Positions 55,757 to 64,000 of a stretch of DNA of 64,000 bases are shown in pieces (the first letter of the stretch is position 1; each line of letters begins with the position of its first letter). Source of the DNA: Streptomyces rishiriensis (GTDB lineage: Bacteria; Actinomycetota; Actinomycetes; Streptomycetales; Streptomycetaceae). Where the stretch lies: the NCBI RefSeq assembly GCF_003112535.1, contig NZ_BEWA01000003.1, forward strand, positions 1 to 64,000, written 5' to 3'. The notes under the pieces were generated by a model. The model was given only the letters and a program-made list of their open reading frames with translations. It was not told the origin of the DNA and searched no databases. Position numbers and translations under genes: made by a program.

Positions 55757-56531
55757 CTACGGCCGTCCCTTCCTTGCCGACACTGGGCGCGATCCGGGCG
55801 ATGAACGCGTAGCTCTCCTCGAAGATCCGGTCCGCATCGTGGTCCAACGTTGCCACGTGGTAACTCTGTTCCAGGAGGATCTCGGTCACGTCCGTCGACG
55901 ACACCCGGCTGAGCACCCGGGCCGAGTCGGCCGGCGGCACCACGTGGTCGTGCACGCTGTGCAGAAGCAGCAGCGGCTGGGTGACCTGCGGCAGTTCGCC
56001 GTCGACCAGCCGCAGGAAGGTCCGCAGGGAGTGCGCCGAGTGCAGCGGCACCCGGTCGTAGCCGCTCTCCAGGACGCCCTCCCTGGCGATGTCGCTGGTG
56101 ATCCCCTTCGTCGTGCGGACGACGTGGCGGGCCACCGGAAGGGCGTACGCGGACAGACCGTGGACCTTGTTCGCGGGGTTGACGACGACGACGCCGTCCA
56201 CCCCTTCCCCGTGCCGGGCGGCCAGCCGCAGGGCCAGCGCACCGCCCATGGACAGACCGGCCACGAACACCCGTGCGCACCGGCGGCGCAGAGCGCGCAG
56301 CTCGCGGTCCACCTCCGCGTACCAGTCCTGCCAGCCGGTGAGCGCCATGTCCTCCCAGCGCGTGCCGTGACCCGGCAGCAGCGGCAGCGAGACGGTGAGG
56401 CCCTGCCCGGCCAGGTGCCGTGCCCAGGGGCGCAGCGACTGCGGGGATCCGGTGAAGCCGTGACAGAGGAGCACTCCGACCTCCCCGCCCTCATGGCGGT
56501 ACGGCTCGGCTCCAGGAAGGACCGGCACCAT
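55749..56531 (-). CDS. alpha/beta-hydrolase, carboxylesterase/monoacylglycerol lipase type
   Basis: A 260-residue protein: VGVLLCHGFTGSPQSLRPW (oxyanion HG), LPGHGTRWEDM, VAGLSMGGALALRLAA (nucleophile Ser), HSVHDHVVPP (Asp region) and EQSYHVATLDHD (catalytic His). The compact EstA/Est30-like form hydrolyses short acyl or monoacylglycerol esters. No signal peptide is seen, so it is cytosolic. It is divergent from the acyltransferase gene, and both belong to a lipid-metabolism neighbourhood. Confidence 0.9.
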   Translation of the reverse strand: MVPVLPGAEPYRHEGGEVGVLLCHGFTGSPQSLRPWARHLAGQGLTVSLPLLPGHGTRWEDMALTGWQDWYAEVDRELRALRRRCARVFVAGLSMGGALALRLAARHGEGVDGVVVVNPANKVHGLSAYALPVARHVVRTTKGITSDIAREGVLESGYDRVPLHSAHSLRTFLRLVDGELPQVTQPLLLLHSVHDHVVPPADSARVLSRVSSTDVTEILLEQSYHVATLDHDADRIFEESYAFIARIAPSVGKEGTAVGG

Positions 56532-56673
56532 CGGTCTCCTGTCTTCGTCTGTTCTTCATGGGAGGGATGTGTGCTTCACCGTACGCGACCCCACTGACGC
56601 CGACCAGGGCCGCCGGAGCCTTTGCCGCCACGGGCGGGTTAAGGTCTGTGCGACACAAACAGGAGGCATTCGC

Positions 56674-57447
56674 TTGTTGTACGGCGCGATGAAGGTCGCT
56701 ATCGGGGGACCGTTGAAGGTCACCTTCAGGCCCTGGGTGGAAGGCCTCGAGAACATCCCCGACGAAGGCCCCGCGATCCTGGCGAGCAACCACCTGTCCT
56801 TCTCGGACTCGTTCTTCCTGCCCGCGGTCCTCGACCGCAAGGTCACCTTCATCGCGAAGGCCGAGTACTTCACCACGCCCGGTGTGAAGGGCCGGCTGAC
56901 GGCGGCCTTCTTCAAGGGCGTCGGCCAGCTCCCGGTGGACCGCTCCGGCGGGCGCGGCGCAGGCGAGGCCGCGATCAGGAGCGGCATGGACGTGCTGGAG
57001 CGCGGTGAGCTGTTCGGCATCTACCCGGAGGGCACGCGCTCGCCCGACGGCCGGCTCTACCGGGGCAAGCCCGGCGGCCTCGCGCGCGTGGCGCTCGCCT
57101 CGGGCGCGCCCGTGATCCCGGTCGCCATGATCGACACGGAGAAGATCCAGCCGCCCGGGAAGGTCCTCCCGAAGATCATGCGGCCCGGCATCCGCATCGG
57201 CAGGCCGCTGGACTTCAGCCGCTACCAGGGCATGGACCACGACCGCTTCGTGCTGCGCGCCGTGACCGACGAGGTCATGTACGAGATCATGAAGCTCTCC
57301 GGCCAGGAGTACGTCGACATGTACGCGACCGCCGCCAAGCGGCAGATCGCGGAGGCGGCGAAGGCCGAGAAGGAAGCGGAGAAGGCCGCGAAGGCGGCTC
57401 TCGCGCAGGCCGAGAAGGAACAGGCGAAGAAGGACGAAGAGCAGTAG
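56674..57447 (+). CDS. 1-acyl-sn-glycerol-3-phosphate acyltransferase (PlsC family)
   Basis: A 257-residue protein. The acyltransferase motifs are NHLSFSD (Hx4D, catalytic), GQLPVDRSGG and YPEGTRSPDG (phosphate binding), with VIPVAM. The last about 40 residues are a Lys/Glu/Ala-rich helix. It acylates lysophosphatidate, or a lysolipid or PIM relative, at the membrane. I chose TTG 56674-56676 because AGGAGG lies 7 nt upstream; an adjacent TTG and an ATG at 56689 are alternatives. It matches the place of M. tuberculosis Rv2182c (from memory). Confidence 0.92.
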   Translation: MLYGAMKVAIGGPLKVTFRPWVEGLENIPDEGPAILASNHLSFSDSFFLPAVLDRKVTFIAKAEYFTTPGVKGRLTAAFFKGVGQLPVDRSGGRGAGEAAIRSGMDVLERGELFGIYPEGTRSPDGRLYRGKPGGLARVALASGAPVIPVAMIDTEKIQPPGKVLPKIMRPGIRIGRPLDFSRYQGMDHDRFVLRAVTDEVMYEIMKLSGQEYVDMYATAAKRQIAEAAKAEKEAEKAAKAALAQAEKEQAKKDEEQ

Positions 57448-57470
57448 TCGGCAGGCCGGGGGGCGGGCGG

Positions 57471-58709
57471 ATGGCCAGGCGCGAGGCAGTGCTGAGGATG
57501 TCGGTCGAGCTGCCGCTGTGGCGTGCGCTCGCCGGGTACCGGGTGCTCACCATGCTGTACGCGGTGGGCTTCTTCGCCACCGCCTACGACGGGTTCGAGC
57601 GCCCCTGGGTCGCCGTCGTCTACTACTGCGTGCTCTTCGTGTGGACCGTGGCCACCCTGCCCAAGGTCGCGAACGCGGCGAGCTGCACCAAACGCTTCCT
57701 CGCCGCCGACCTGACCGTCGCGCTGACCGGCATCATGCTCACGGCCGTCGCGGACAGCCACGCGCGCATCCAGTCGGGCGGGCCGACGCTGCCGTCGATA
57801 TGGACCGCCGGCTCGGTCCTGGCGTTCGCCATCAAGGGCGGCTGGCGCTGGGCGGCGTTCGCGTCCACGGCCGTCGCGGTGACCAACCTGGTCGAGCGCG
57901 GCGCCCCGGCCCGCGACACCGTGCACAACGTCGTCCTCGTGTGGGTCGCCTCCATCGCCATCGGCTACGTCGTCGAGGTCGCCCGCGCCTCCGAGCGCAC
58001 CCTCGCCCGCGCCCTGGAGATCGAGGCGGCGACCCGGGAGCGGGAGCGCCTCGCCCGGGACATCCACGACGGCGTGCTGCAGGTGCTGGCCATGGTGCAG
58101 CGGCGCGGCGCGGTCATCGGCGGTGAGGCGGCCGAGCTGGGGCGGATGGCCGGCGAACAGGAGGTCGCGCTGCGCACGCTGGTCTCCGGCGGTCTCGTGC
58201 CGATCTCCCGGATCTCCCGGGACGCGGCCGACGGCGCCGTCGTCCACGCCGTCGACGAGCCCGCGCCGCAGGCGTCCGAGCCGGACGGCCCCCTCGATCT
58301 GCGCGCCCTGCTCGCCGCCTTCGCCGCCGCCCGCGTCAACCTCGCCGAGCCCGGCGCCCCGGTGATGCTGCCGGCGCCCGCCGCGAGGGAGCTGGCGGCG
58401 GCGGTCGGGGCCGCCCTGGACAACGTGCGCAGACACGCCGGCGACGACGCCCGCGCGTGGATCCTCGTCGAGGACGAGCCCGACGCGGTGATCGTCACCG
58501 TGCGGGACGACGGGCCGGGCATCCCCGAGGGGCGGCTGGCGCAGGCCGAGGGCGAGGGGCGGCTCGGCGTGGCCCAGTCGATCCGCGGCCGGCTGCGCGA
58601 CCTCGGCGGCGGCGCCGAGCTGATCTCCACGCCGGGGCAGGGCACGGAGGTCGAACTGACGGTACCGAAGGAGAAGATCGTGCAGCGGGGGAAGGCGGGA
58701 TCGCGGTGA
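57471..58709 (+). CDS. macS: membrane sensor histidine kinase, MacS-like
   Basis: A 412-residue protein. Five membrane segments (about 20-170) precede the phosphoacceptor helix RERERLARDIHDGVLQVLAM, then a degenerate HATPase domain (GAALDNVRRHAG, VRDDGPGIPEG, GRLGVAQSIRGRL). The length, order and linkage to phosphofructokinase match S. coelicolor MacS (morphogenesis and actinorhodin control), as I recall it. The ATG lies 24 nt after the acyltransferase stop, so it may share that transcript. It overlaps macR by GTGA. Confidence 0.9.
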   Translation: MARREAVLRMSVELPLWRALAGYRVLTMLYAVGFFATAYDGFERPWVAVVYYCVLFVWTVATLPKVANAASCTKRFLAADLTVALTGIMLTAVADSHARIQSGGPTLPSIWTAGSVLAFAIKGGWRWAAFASTAVAVTNLVERGAPARDTVHNVVLVWVASIAIGYVVEVARASERTLARALEIEAATRERERLARDIHDGVLQVLAMVQRRGAVIGGEAAELGRMAGEQEVALRTLVSGGLVPISRISRDAADGAVVHAVDEPAPQASEPDGPLDLRALLAAFAAARVNLAEPGAPVMLPAPAARELAAAVGAALDNVRRHAGDDARAWILVEDEPDAVIVTVRDDGPGIPEGRLAQAEGEGRLGVAQSIRGRLRDLGGGAELISTPGQGTEVELTVPKEKIVQRGKAGSR

Positions 58710-59383
58710 GCGGGCGACAGGATCCGATCAGGGTCATGGTGGTCGACGACCACCCGATGTGGCGCGACGCGGTCGCCCGGGATCTGGCGGAGGCGGGCCT
58801 GGACGTGGTCGCCACGGCCGGCGACGGCGAGCAGGCCGTACGCCGCGCCAAGGCCACCACGCCCGACGTGCTCGTGCTGGACCTGAACCTGCCGGCGAAG
58901 CCGGGTGTGCAGGTGTGCAGGGAGGTCGTCGCCGCCGACCCGGCCCTGCGGGTGCTCGTGCTGTCGGCGAGCGGCGAGCACGCCGACGTGCTGGAGGCGG
59001 TGAAGTCCGGCGCGACCGGCTACCTGCTGAAGTCGGCGTCCACCGAGGAACTGCTGGACGCGGTGCGCCGTACGGCCGTCGGCGACCCGGTGTTCACTCC
59101 CGGCCTGGCCGGACTGGTCCTCGGCGAGTACCGCCGGCTGGCCTCCGACCCCGGGCCGGCCGCCGGCGGCGACGAGCCGAACGCGCCCCGGCTGACCGAC
59201 CGGGAGACCGAGGTGCTGCGCCTGGTCGCCAAGGGCCTGAGCTACAAGCAGATCGCCGAGCGTCTCGTCATCTCCCACCGCACGGTGCAGAATCACGTCC
59301 AGAACACCCTCGGCAAGCTCCAGCTGCACAACAGGGTCGAACTGGTGCGATACGCCATTGAGCGAGGTCTCGACGACGAGTGA
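58706..59383 (+). CDS. macR: NarL-family response regulator, MacR-like
   Basis: A 225-residue protein. The receiver has VMVVDDHPMWRD, phosphoacceptor Asp in VLVLDLNLPAKPG, Ser in LVLSASGEH and Lys in YLLKSAS. The LuxR-type HTH is LTDRETEVLRLVAKGLSYKQ and HRTVQNHVQNTLGKLQLHN. The GTG overlaps the macS stop. In S. coelicolor the MacRS pair affects sporulation and actinorhodin production (recalled). Confidence 0.93.
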   Translation: MSGRQDPIRVMVVDDHPMWRDAVARDLAEAGLDVVATAGDGEQAVRRAKATTPDVLVLDLNLPAKPGVQVCREVVAADPALRVLVLSASGEHADVLEAVKSGATGYLLKSASTEELLDAVRRTAVGDPVFTPGLAGLVLGEYRRLASDPGPAAGGDEPNAPRLTDRETEVLRLVAKGLSYKQIAERLVISHRTVQNHVQNTLGKLQLHNRVELVRYAIERGLDDE

Positions 59384-59436
59384 GGGACGAGCGACACTGA
59401 CCCCTCGTCAGGCAGTAACGGCGAAGGGACTCGTCC

Positions 59437-60465
<1,029 letters not shown>

Positions 60466-60469
60466 GCCG

Positions 60470-62347
60470 CTACGAGCGCAGCCGCGTCTCGCGGAGGCGG
60501 GCGACCGCCTCCCGCACCACGGCCGCGCCGTTCAGCGTCAGCACCGACTCCGGATGGAACTGCACCCCGCCGAACCCGGGCCCGCGCACGGCGTGCACCT
60601 CCCCGTTCGGGGCCCGGCTCACCTCCACCCCGTGCACGGCGAGCCTCCGTGCGCCCTCGTCGTCGCACCGCGCCACGAAGCTGTTGTAGAAGCCGACGGT
60701 CTCGGCCCGCCCGAACAGGTCGATCACCGTCTGCGCCCCCTGGTACGGCACCTCCTTGCGGACGATGTCCAGCCCCAGCTCGGCCGCGATCAGCTCGTGC
60801 CCGAGGCAGACGCCGAGCACCCCGTGCCGGTGCTCCCGCAGCAGCTCGGCGGTGAGCTCCCTCAGGAACCGCATCTTCGGGTCGTCCGGGTCGCACGGGT
60901 CGCCGGGGCCGGGCCCCAGCACCACCGGCCCCGCGTGCGCGCGCACCGCCTCCCGCAGCCCCTCCTCGTCGTAGCGCCGCACGCTCACGTCGAGACCGCC
61001 GGAGCGCAGCATGTGCCCGAGCATCGCGGTGAAGGTGTCCTCGGCGTCGACGACGAGCGCGTGCCCGGCCAGGTCCCCGGTCCGCTCCTGCATCCGCAGC
61101 CAGAACGGCGCGAGCGAGGCACGGCGTCCGTCGAGCGCGGCCCGCACCCGGGGGTCGTCGGCGAGCCGCGGCCGCCCGTCCCCCGCGCGCGGGGGACGGG
61201 CCCGCACCCCCAGCGCCGCCAGCACCCCCGCGGCCTTGGCGTGCGTCTCGGCCACCTCGCCCGCCGGGTCCGACCCCCGCACCAGCGTGGCCCCGACCGG
61301 CACCCGCAGCCCTCCGGCCGCGTCGATGTCGGCGGTGCGGATGAGGATGGGGGAGTCGAGGGTCTGTGCCCCGCCCGGGTCCCGTCCCAGCAGGGCCAGC
61401 GCTCCCGCGTAGTACGCCCGCCCCACACCGTCCGGCCCGAGGGGCTCGTGGCGCTCGATGACCCGGCAGGCGTTCTGCACCGGCGAGCCGGTCACGGTCG
61501 CCGCGAACATGGTCTCCTTGAGCACCTCGCGCACGTCCAGCGAGGACTTCCCGCGCAGTTCGTACTCCGTGTGCGCGAGGTGCGCCATCTCCTTCAGACG
61601 CGGCCCGACCACCACCCCGCCCATGTCGCCGACGGTGCACATCATCTTGAGCTCCTCGTCGACGACCATCGACAGCTCCTCGATCTCCTTGCCGTCGGCG
61701 AGGAAGTGCAGCAGGCCCTCGGGGGTCGGCCCCTGGACGGGATACCGGTACGTCCCGCTGATCGGGTTCATGACGACCGTGCCCCCGGACATCCGCACAT
61801 GGACCTCGGGGCTGGCCCCCACCAGCGTCCTGTCCCCGGTGTGCACGACGAAGGTCCAGTACGCCCCGCGCTCGCCCTCCAGGAGCCGCCGGAACAGGGC
61901 CAGGGCGTCGGCCCGGGAGAAGCCGGGGATCTCGCCCCGGTAGGTCCGCCGGATCACGAAGTTGGCGCCCTCGCCCCGGCCGATCTCGTCCCGCAGCACG
62001 CGTCCGACGATCCGCGCGTACTCCTCGTCGTCCACGTCGAAGCCGCCGTCCTCGACGCCCACCCGGTGCGCGGGAAGCTGGTCGAGCACGGTGGAGAGCG
62101 GGATCTCGTGCCGTTCCTCGGGGGTCAGCACGCTCAGCGGGGTCCCGTCGTCGCGCACCTCGAACCCGCGCTCGCGGATCTGCCGGAAGGGGACGAGCGC
62201 CAGCCCCTCGTCGGGGAGGTCGGCCAGCCGGTCGTGGACGGCGACCGGGCCGAGGAGCAGTTCCACGAGGTTCTCGTCGCGGCCCGGCGTGCGGCGGCGC
62301 AGCAGGGCGAACGGGCGGGGGTCGGTCAGCAGGTCGAGCAGATGCAT
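60470..62347 (-). CDS. trpEG: fused anthranilate synthase (TrpE-TrpG)
   Basis: A 625-residue fusion. The TrpE part (about 1-400) has NFVIRRTYRGEI, MNPISGTYRYP, EELKMMCTVGDMGGV and TVTGSPVQNACRVIE. The TrpG part (about 430-625) has LGPGPGDPCDPDDP, GVCLGHELIAAELG (nucleophile Cys) and GVQFHPESVLT (His-Glu). It makes anthranilate from chorismate and glutamine. The ATG at 62345-62347 has GAGAAGGA 7 nt upstream; the longer open frame crosses the attenuator and is not used. Expression is controlled by the leader peptide and attenuator just upstream. Such fusions also occur in phenazine synthesis, but the Trp leader argues for tryptophan. Confidence 0.95.
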   Translation of the reverse strand: MHLLDLLTDPRPFALLRRRTPGRDENLVELLLGPVAVHDRLADLPDEGLALVPFRQIRERGFEVRDDGTPLSVLTPEERHEIPLSTVLDQLPAHRVGVEDGGFDVDDEEYARIVGRVLRDEIGRGEGANFVIRRTYRGEIPGFSRADALALFRRLLEGERGAYWTFVVHTGDRTLVGASPEVHVRMSGGTVVMNPISGTYRYPVQGPTPEGLLHFLADGKEIEELSMVVDEELKMMCTVGDMGGVVVGPRLKEMAHLAHTEYELRGKSSLDVREVLKETMFAATVTGSPVQNACRVIERHEPLGPDGVGRAYYAGALALLGRDPGGAQTLDSPILIRTADIDAAGGLRVPVGATLVRGSDPAGEVAETHAKAAGVLAALGVRARPPRAGDGRPRLADDPRVRAALDGRRASLAPFWLRMQERTGDLAGHALVVDAEDTFTAMLGHMLRSGGLDVSVRRYDEEGLREAVRAHAGPVVLGPGPGDPCDPDDPKMRFLRELTAELLREHRHGVLGVCLGHELIAAELGLDIVRKEVPYQGAQTVIDLFGRAETVGFYNSFVARCDDEGARRLAVHGVEVSRAPNGEVHAVRGPGFGGVQFHPESVLTLNGAAVVREAVARLRETRLRS

Positions 62348-62414
62348 GGGGCGTGTCCTTCTCGCTGGGAGCTGGGAGGAGCTGTCAGGAGAGGGACGGC
62401 CGGCCCGGAAACAC

Positions 62415-62442
62415 CGAAGGCCGCCCCTCGGGGCGGCCTTCG
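62415..62442 (-). terminator. trp attenuator hairpin
   Basis: A 12-13-bp perfect stem (62415-62427 with 62430-62442) between the leader peptide and trpEG. It is the expected Rho-independent arm of the attenuator. A short U-containing segment follows on the minus strand. Confidence 0.85.
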
Positions 62443-62463
62443 CGACGTCTTGGGTACGCGCAG

Positions 62464-62520
62464 TCAGCGGGCCGCCGGATGAGCGGTCCACCACCAGTTC
62501 TGGGTCGAAAGCGCGAACAT
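62464..62520 (-). CDS. trpL: trp operon leader peptide
   Basis: An 18-residue ORF (MFALSTQNWWWTAHPAAR) with three consecutive Trp codons, ending 22 nt before the attenuator stem. Ribosome stalling at the Trp codons when charged tRNA-Trp is low would prevent the terminator from forming. TAGGGT (62528-62533) lies 7 nt before the ATG, so the transcript probably starts at or next to the leader ATG, and the peptide is translated without a Shine-Dalgarno sequence. It is too short for routine gene callers. Confidence 0.93.
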   Translation of the reverse strand: MFALSTQNWWWTAHPAAR

Positions 62521-62627
62521 GGGCCGCACCCTACCCCACGCGCCCCGGGTCCACAGGTGAGCGCCGTGATGTCTCACCTGTCGAGCCGTGCGAAAACGAC
62601 TCGACACGACCCCGTAATGTGGGGGGC

Positions 62628-63980
62628 GTGACCGTGAACGCGAAGACCGGCGCCAGCGCCGGCAACACCTGGCGAGACCTGCCCGCGGCGCAGCAGCCCG
62701 AGTACCCCGACACCGAGGCTCTGCGCGCAGTGATCGCGGACCTCGAGTCGTATCCGCCGCTCGTCTTCGCGGGCGAGTGCGACCAGCTGCGCGCCCGGTT
62801 GGCGGCCGTCGCCAAGGGAGAGGCGTTCCTCCTCCAGGGCGGCGACTGCGCCGAGGCCTTCGACGCGGTGTCCGCCGACCACATCCGCAACAAGCTCAAG
62901 ACCCTGCTCCAGATGGGCGCGGTGCTGACGTACGCGGCCTCCGTGCCGGTCGTCAAGGTCGGCCGCATCGCCGGCCAGTACTCCAAGCCGCGCTCCAAGA
63001 GCACGGAGACGCGCGACGGCGTGACCCTGCCGACGTACCGCGGCGACTCGGTCAACGGCTTCGACTTCGACGAGAAGTCCCGCATCCCGGACCCCGAGCG
63101 GCTGAAGCGGATGTACAACGCGTCCGCCTCCACGCTCAACCTGGTGCGCGCGTTCACCACCGGCGGCTACGCCGACCTGCGCCAGGTGCACGCCTGGAAC
63201 CAGGACTTCGTGAAGTCGTCCCCGTCCGGTCAGCGCTACGAGCAGCTCGCCCGCGAGATCGACAACGCGCTGAACTTCATGCACGCCTGCGGGGCCGACC
63301 CGGAGGAGTTCAAGACGGTCGAGTTCTTCGCCTCGCACGAGGCGCTGCTGCTCGACTACGAGTCCGCGCTCACCCGCGTCGACTCCCGCACCGGGCGGCT
63401 GTACGACGTCTCGGCGCACATGGTGTGGATCGGCGAGCGCACCCGGCAGCTGGACCACGCGCACATCGAGTTCGCCTCGAAGATCCGCAACCCGATCGGC
63501 ATCAAGCTCGGCCCGACGACCACGGCCGAGGAGGCGCTGCAGTACATCGAGCGTCTCGACCCCGACCGCGAGCCCGGCCGGCTGACCTTCATCGTCCGCA
63601 TGGGCGCCGACAAGGTCCGCGACAAGCTGCCCGAGCTGGTCGAGAAGGTCACCGCCTCGGGCGCGACCGTGGCCTGGATCACCGACCCGATGCACGGCAA
63701 CACCTACGAGGCGGCCTCGGGTCACAAGACCCGTCGCTTCGACGACGTGCTCGACGAGGTCAAGGGCTTCTTCGAGGTCCACAAGGGCCTCGGCACCCAC
63801 CCGGGCGGCATCCACGTCGAGCTGACCGGCGACGACGTCACCGAGTGCGTGGGCGGCGGCGACGAGATCTTCGTCGACGACCTCCACCAGCGCTACGAGA
63901 CCGCCTGTGACCCGCGTCTGAACCGCAGCCAGTCCCTGGACCTGGCGTTCCTGGTGGCGGAGATGTACCGCGACCAGTAG
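62628..63980 (+). CDS. aroH: class II 3-deoxy-7-phosphoheptulonate synthase (DAHP synthase)
   Basis: A 450-residue type II enzyme that joins PEP and erythrose 4-phosphate, the first step of aromatic amino acid synthesis. Motifs: FLLQGGDCAEAF (metal Cys), VGRIAGQYSKPRS, YRGDSVNGF, SHEALLLDYE, GIKLGPTT, WITDPMHGN (metal His) and GGIHVELTGDDVTEC. GTG 62628 is preceded by TAATGT at 62615-62620 with 7 nt between, a leaderless layout. It is divergent from the trp leader, so both share a 107-bp control region, and precursor supply and tryptophan branch are linked. The symbol may be given as aroF or aroG elsewhere. Confidence 0.96.
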   Translation: MTVNAKTGASAGNTWRDLPAAQQPEYPDTEALRAVIADLESYPPLVFAGECDQLRARLAAVAKGEAFLLQGGDCAEAFDAVSADHIRNKLKTLLQMGAVLTYAASVPVVKVGRIAGQYSKPRSKSTETRDGVTLPTYRGDSVNGFDFDEKSRIPDPERLKRMYNASASTLNLVRAFTTGGYADLRQVHAWNQDFVKSSPSGQRYEQLAREIDNALNFMHACGADPEEFKTVEFFASHEALLLDYESALTRVDSRTGRLYDVSAHMVWIGERTRQLDHAHIEFASKIRNPIGIKLGPTTTAEEALQYIERLDPDREPGRLTFIVRMGADKVRDKLPELVEKVTASGATVAWITDPMHGNTYEAASGHKTRRFDDVLDEVKGFFEVHKGLGTHPGGIHVELTGDDVTECVGGGDEIFVDDLHQRYETACDPRLNRSQSLDLAFLVAEMYRDQ

Positions 63981-64000
63981 GCGCACGCGCAAGGGCGGTG

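Overview
This 64 kb window is high-GC chromosomal DNA of a Streptomyces-type actinomycete. The signs are the GC-biased third codon positions, the many GTG and TTG starts, the GTGA/ATGA gene overlaps, and the protein families: PspA/PspAA, the DUF3043 protein, a MacRS-type two-component pair, a ROK glucokinase GlkA, a fused TrpEG and a class II DAHP synthase. I see about 58 protein genes, one trp leader peptide, one SAM-IV riboswitch and several strong hairpins. There is no tRNA, rRNA, insertion sequence, prophage or CRISPR array. It reads as ordinary core chromosome with a few accessory insertions.

Left part (1-8.2 kb): late cobalamin genes cobS, cobT and a metallo-beta-lactamase/CobU fusion on the minus strand. 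They are interleaved with a membrane-protein pair (a rhomboid-like protein coupled to a DUF2156 lysyltransferase-like protein), a methyltransferase and a 70-residue protein. 8.3-15.5 kb: a methyltransferase and a DUF3043 membrane protein, then pspA-pspAA, a histidine kinase/response regulator pair, and a membrane Ser/Thr kinase with a PQQ-type sensor domain. 15.5-22.3 kb: nadA, an IscA/ErpA-type Fe-S carrier, a large anchored extracytoplasmic protein, an AdoK-type adenosine kinase, and a cysteine desulfurase-TusA fusion.

Middle (22.5-32 kb): the whole aerobic terminal chain, namely aa3 oxidase ctaC-ctaD-ctaF, ctaE, and the bc1 genes qcrC-qcrA-qcrB. An L,D-transpeptidase lipoprotein and a degenerate receiver-domain protein lie between the two blocks. 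32-42 kb: trpD, a SAM-IV-controlled class V aminotransferase, a regulatory RAM-domain protein coupled to a rhomboid protease, a zinc-ribbon protein, an NYN-domain protein, two tandem NlpC/P60 endopeptidases, and a lipoprotein with an HExxH motif. 41.7-48 kb: a divergent padR/MATE unit with a strong shared operator, a GT87 mannosyltransferase-like gene, a PimB-like GT4 gene and a Tat-exported cholesterol oxidase.

Right part (48-64 kb): a FadD15-like acyl-CoA ligase, a metallophosphoesterase, a SRPBCC/ArsA-like/DUF5304 trio, glkA, an endonuclease/exonuclease/phosphatase-type protein, an esterase, an acyltransferase, macSR, a phosphofructokinase with PPi-type active-site residues, trpEG behind a textbook trp attenuator, and a class II DAHP synthase.

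From memory, the gene content parallels the Mycobacterium tuberculosis Rv2178-Rv2208 block (aroG, mannosyltransferase, acyltransferase, fadD15, pimB', NlpC/P60, trpD, ctaE, qcrCAB, ctaC, adoK, erpA-like, cobT, cobS). That suggests a deeply conserved actinobacterial core region. The main regulatory features are the trp attenuator, the SAM-IV riboswitch, the padR operator array, a possible attenuator before the first NlpC/P60 gene, and a run of genes that look leaderless (a -10 hexamer 6-8 nt before the start codon).
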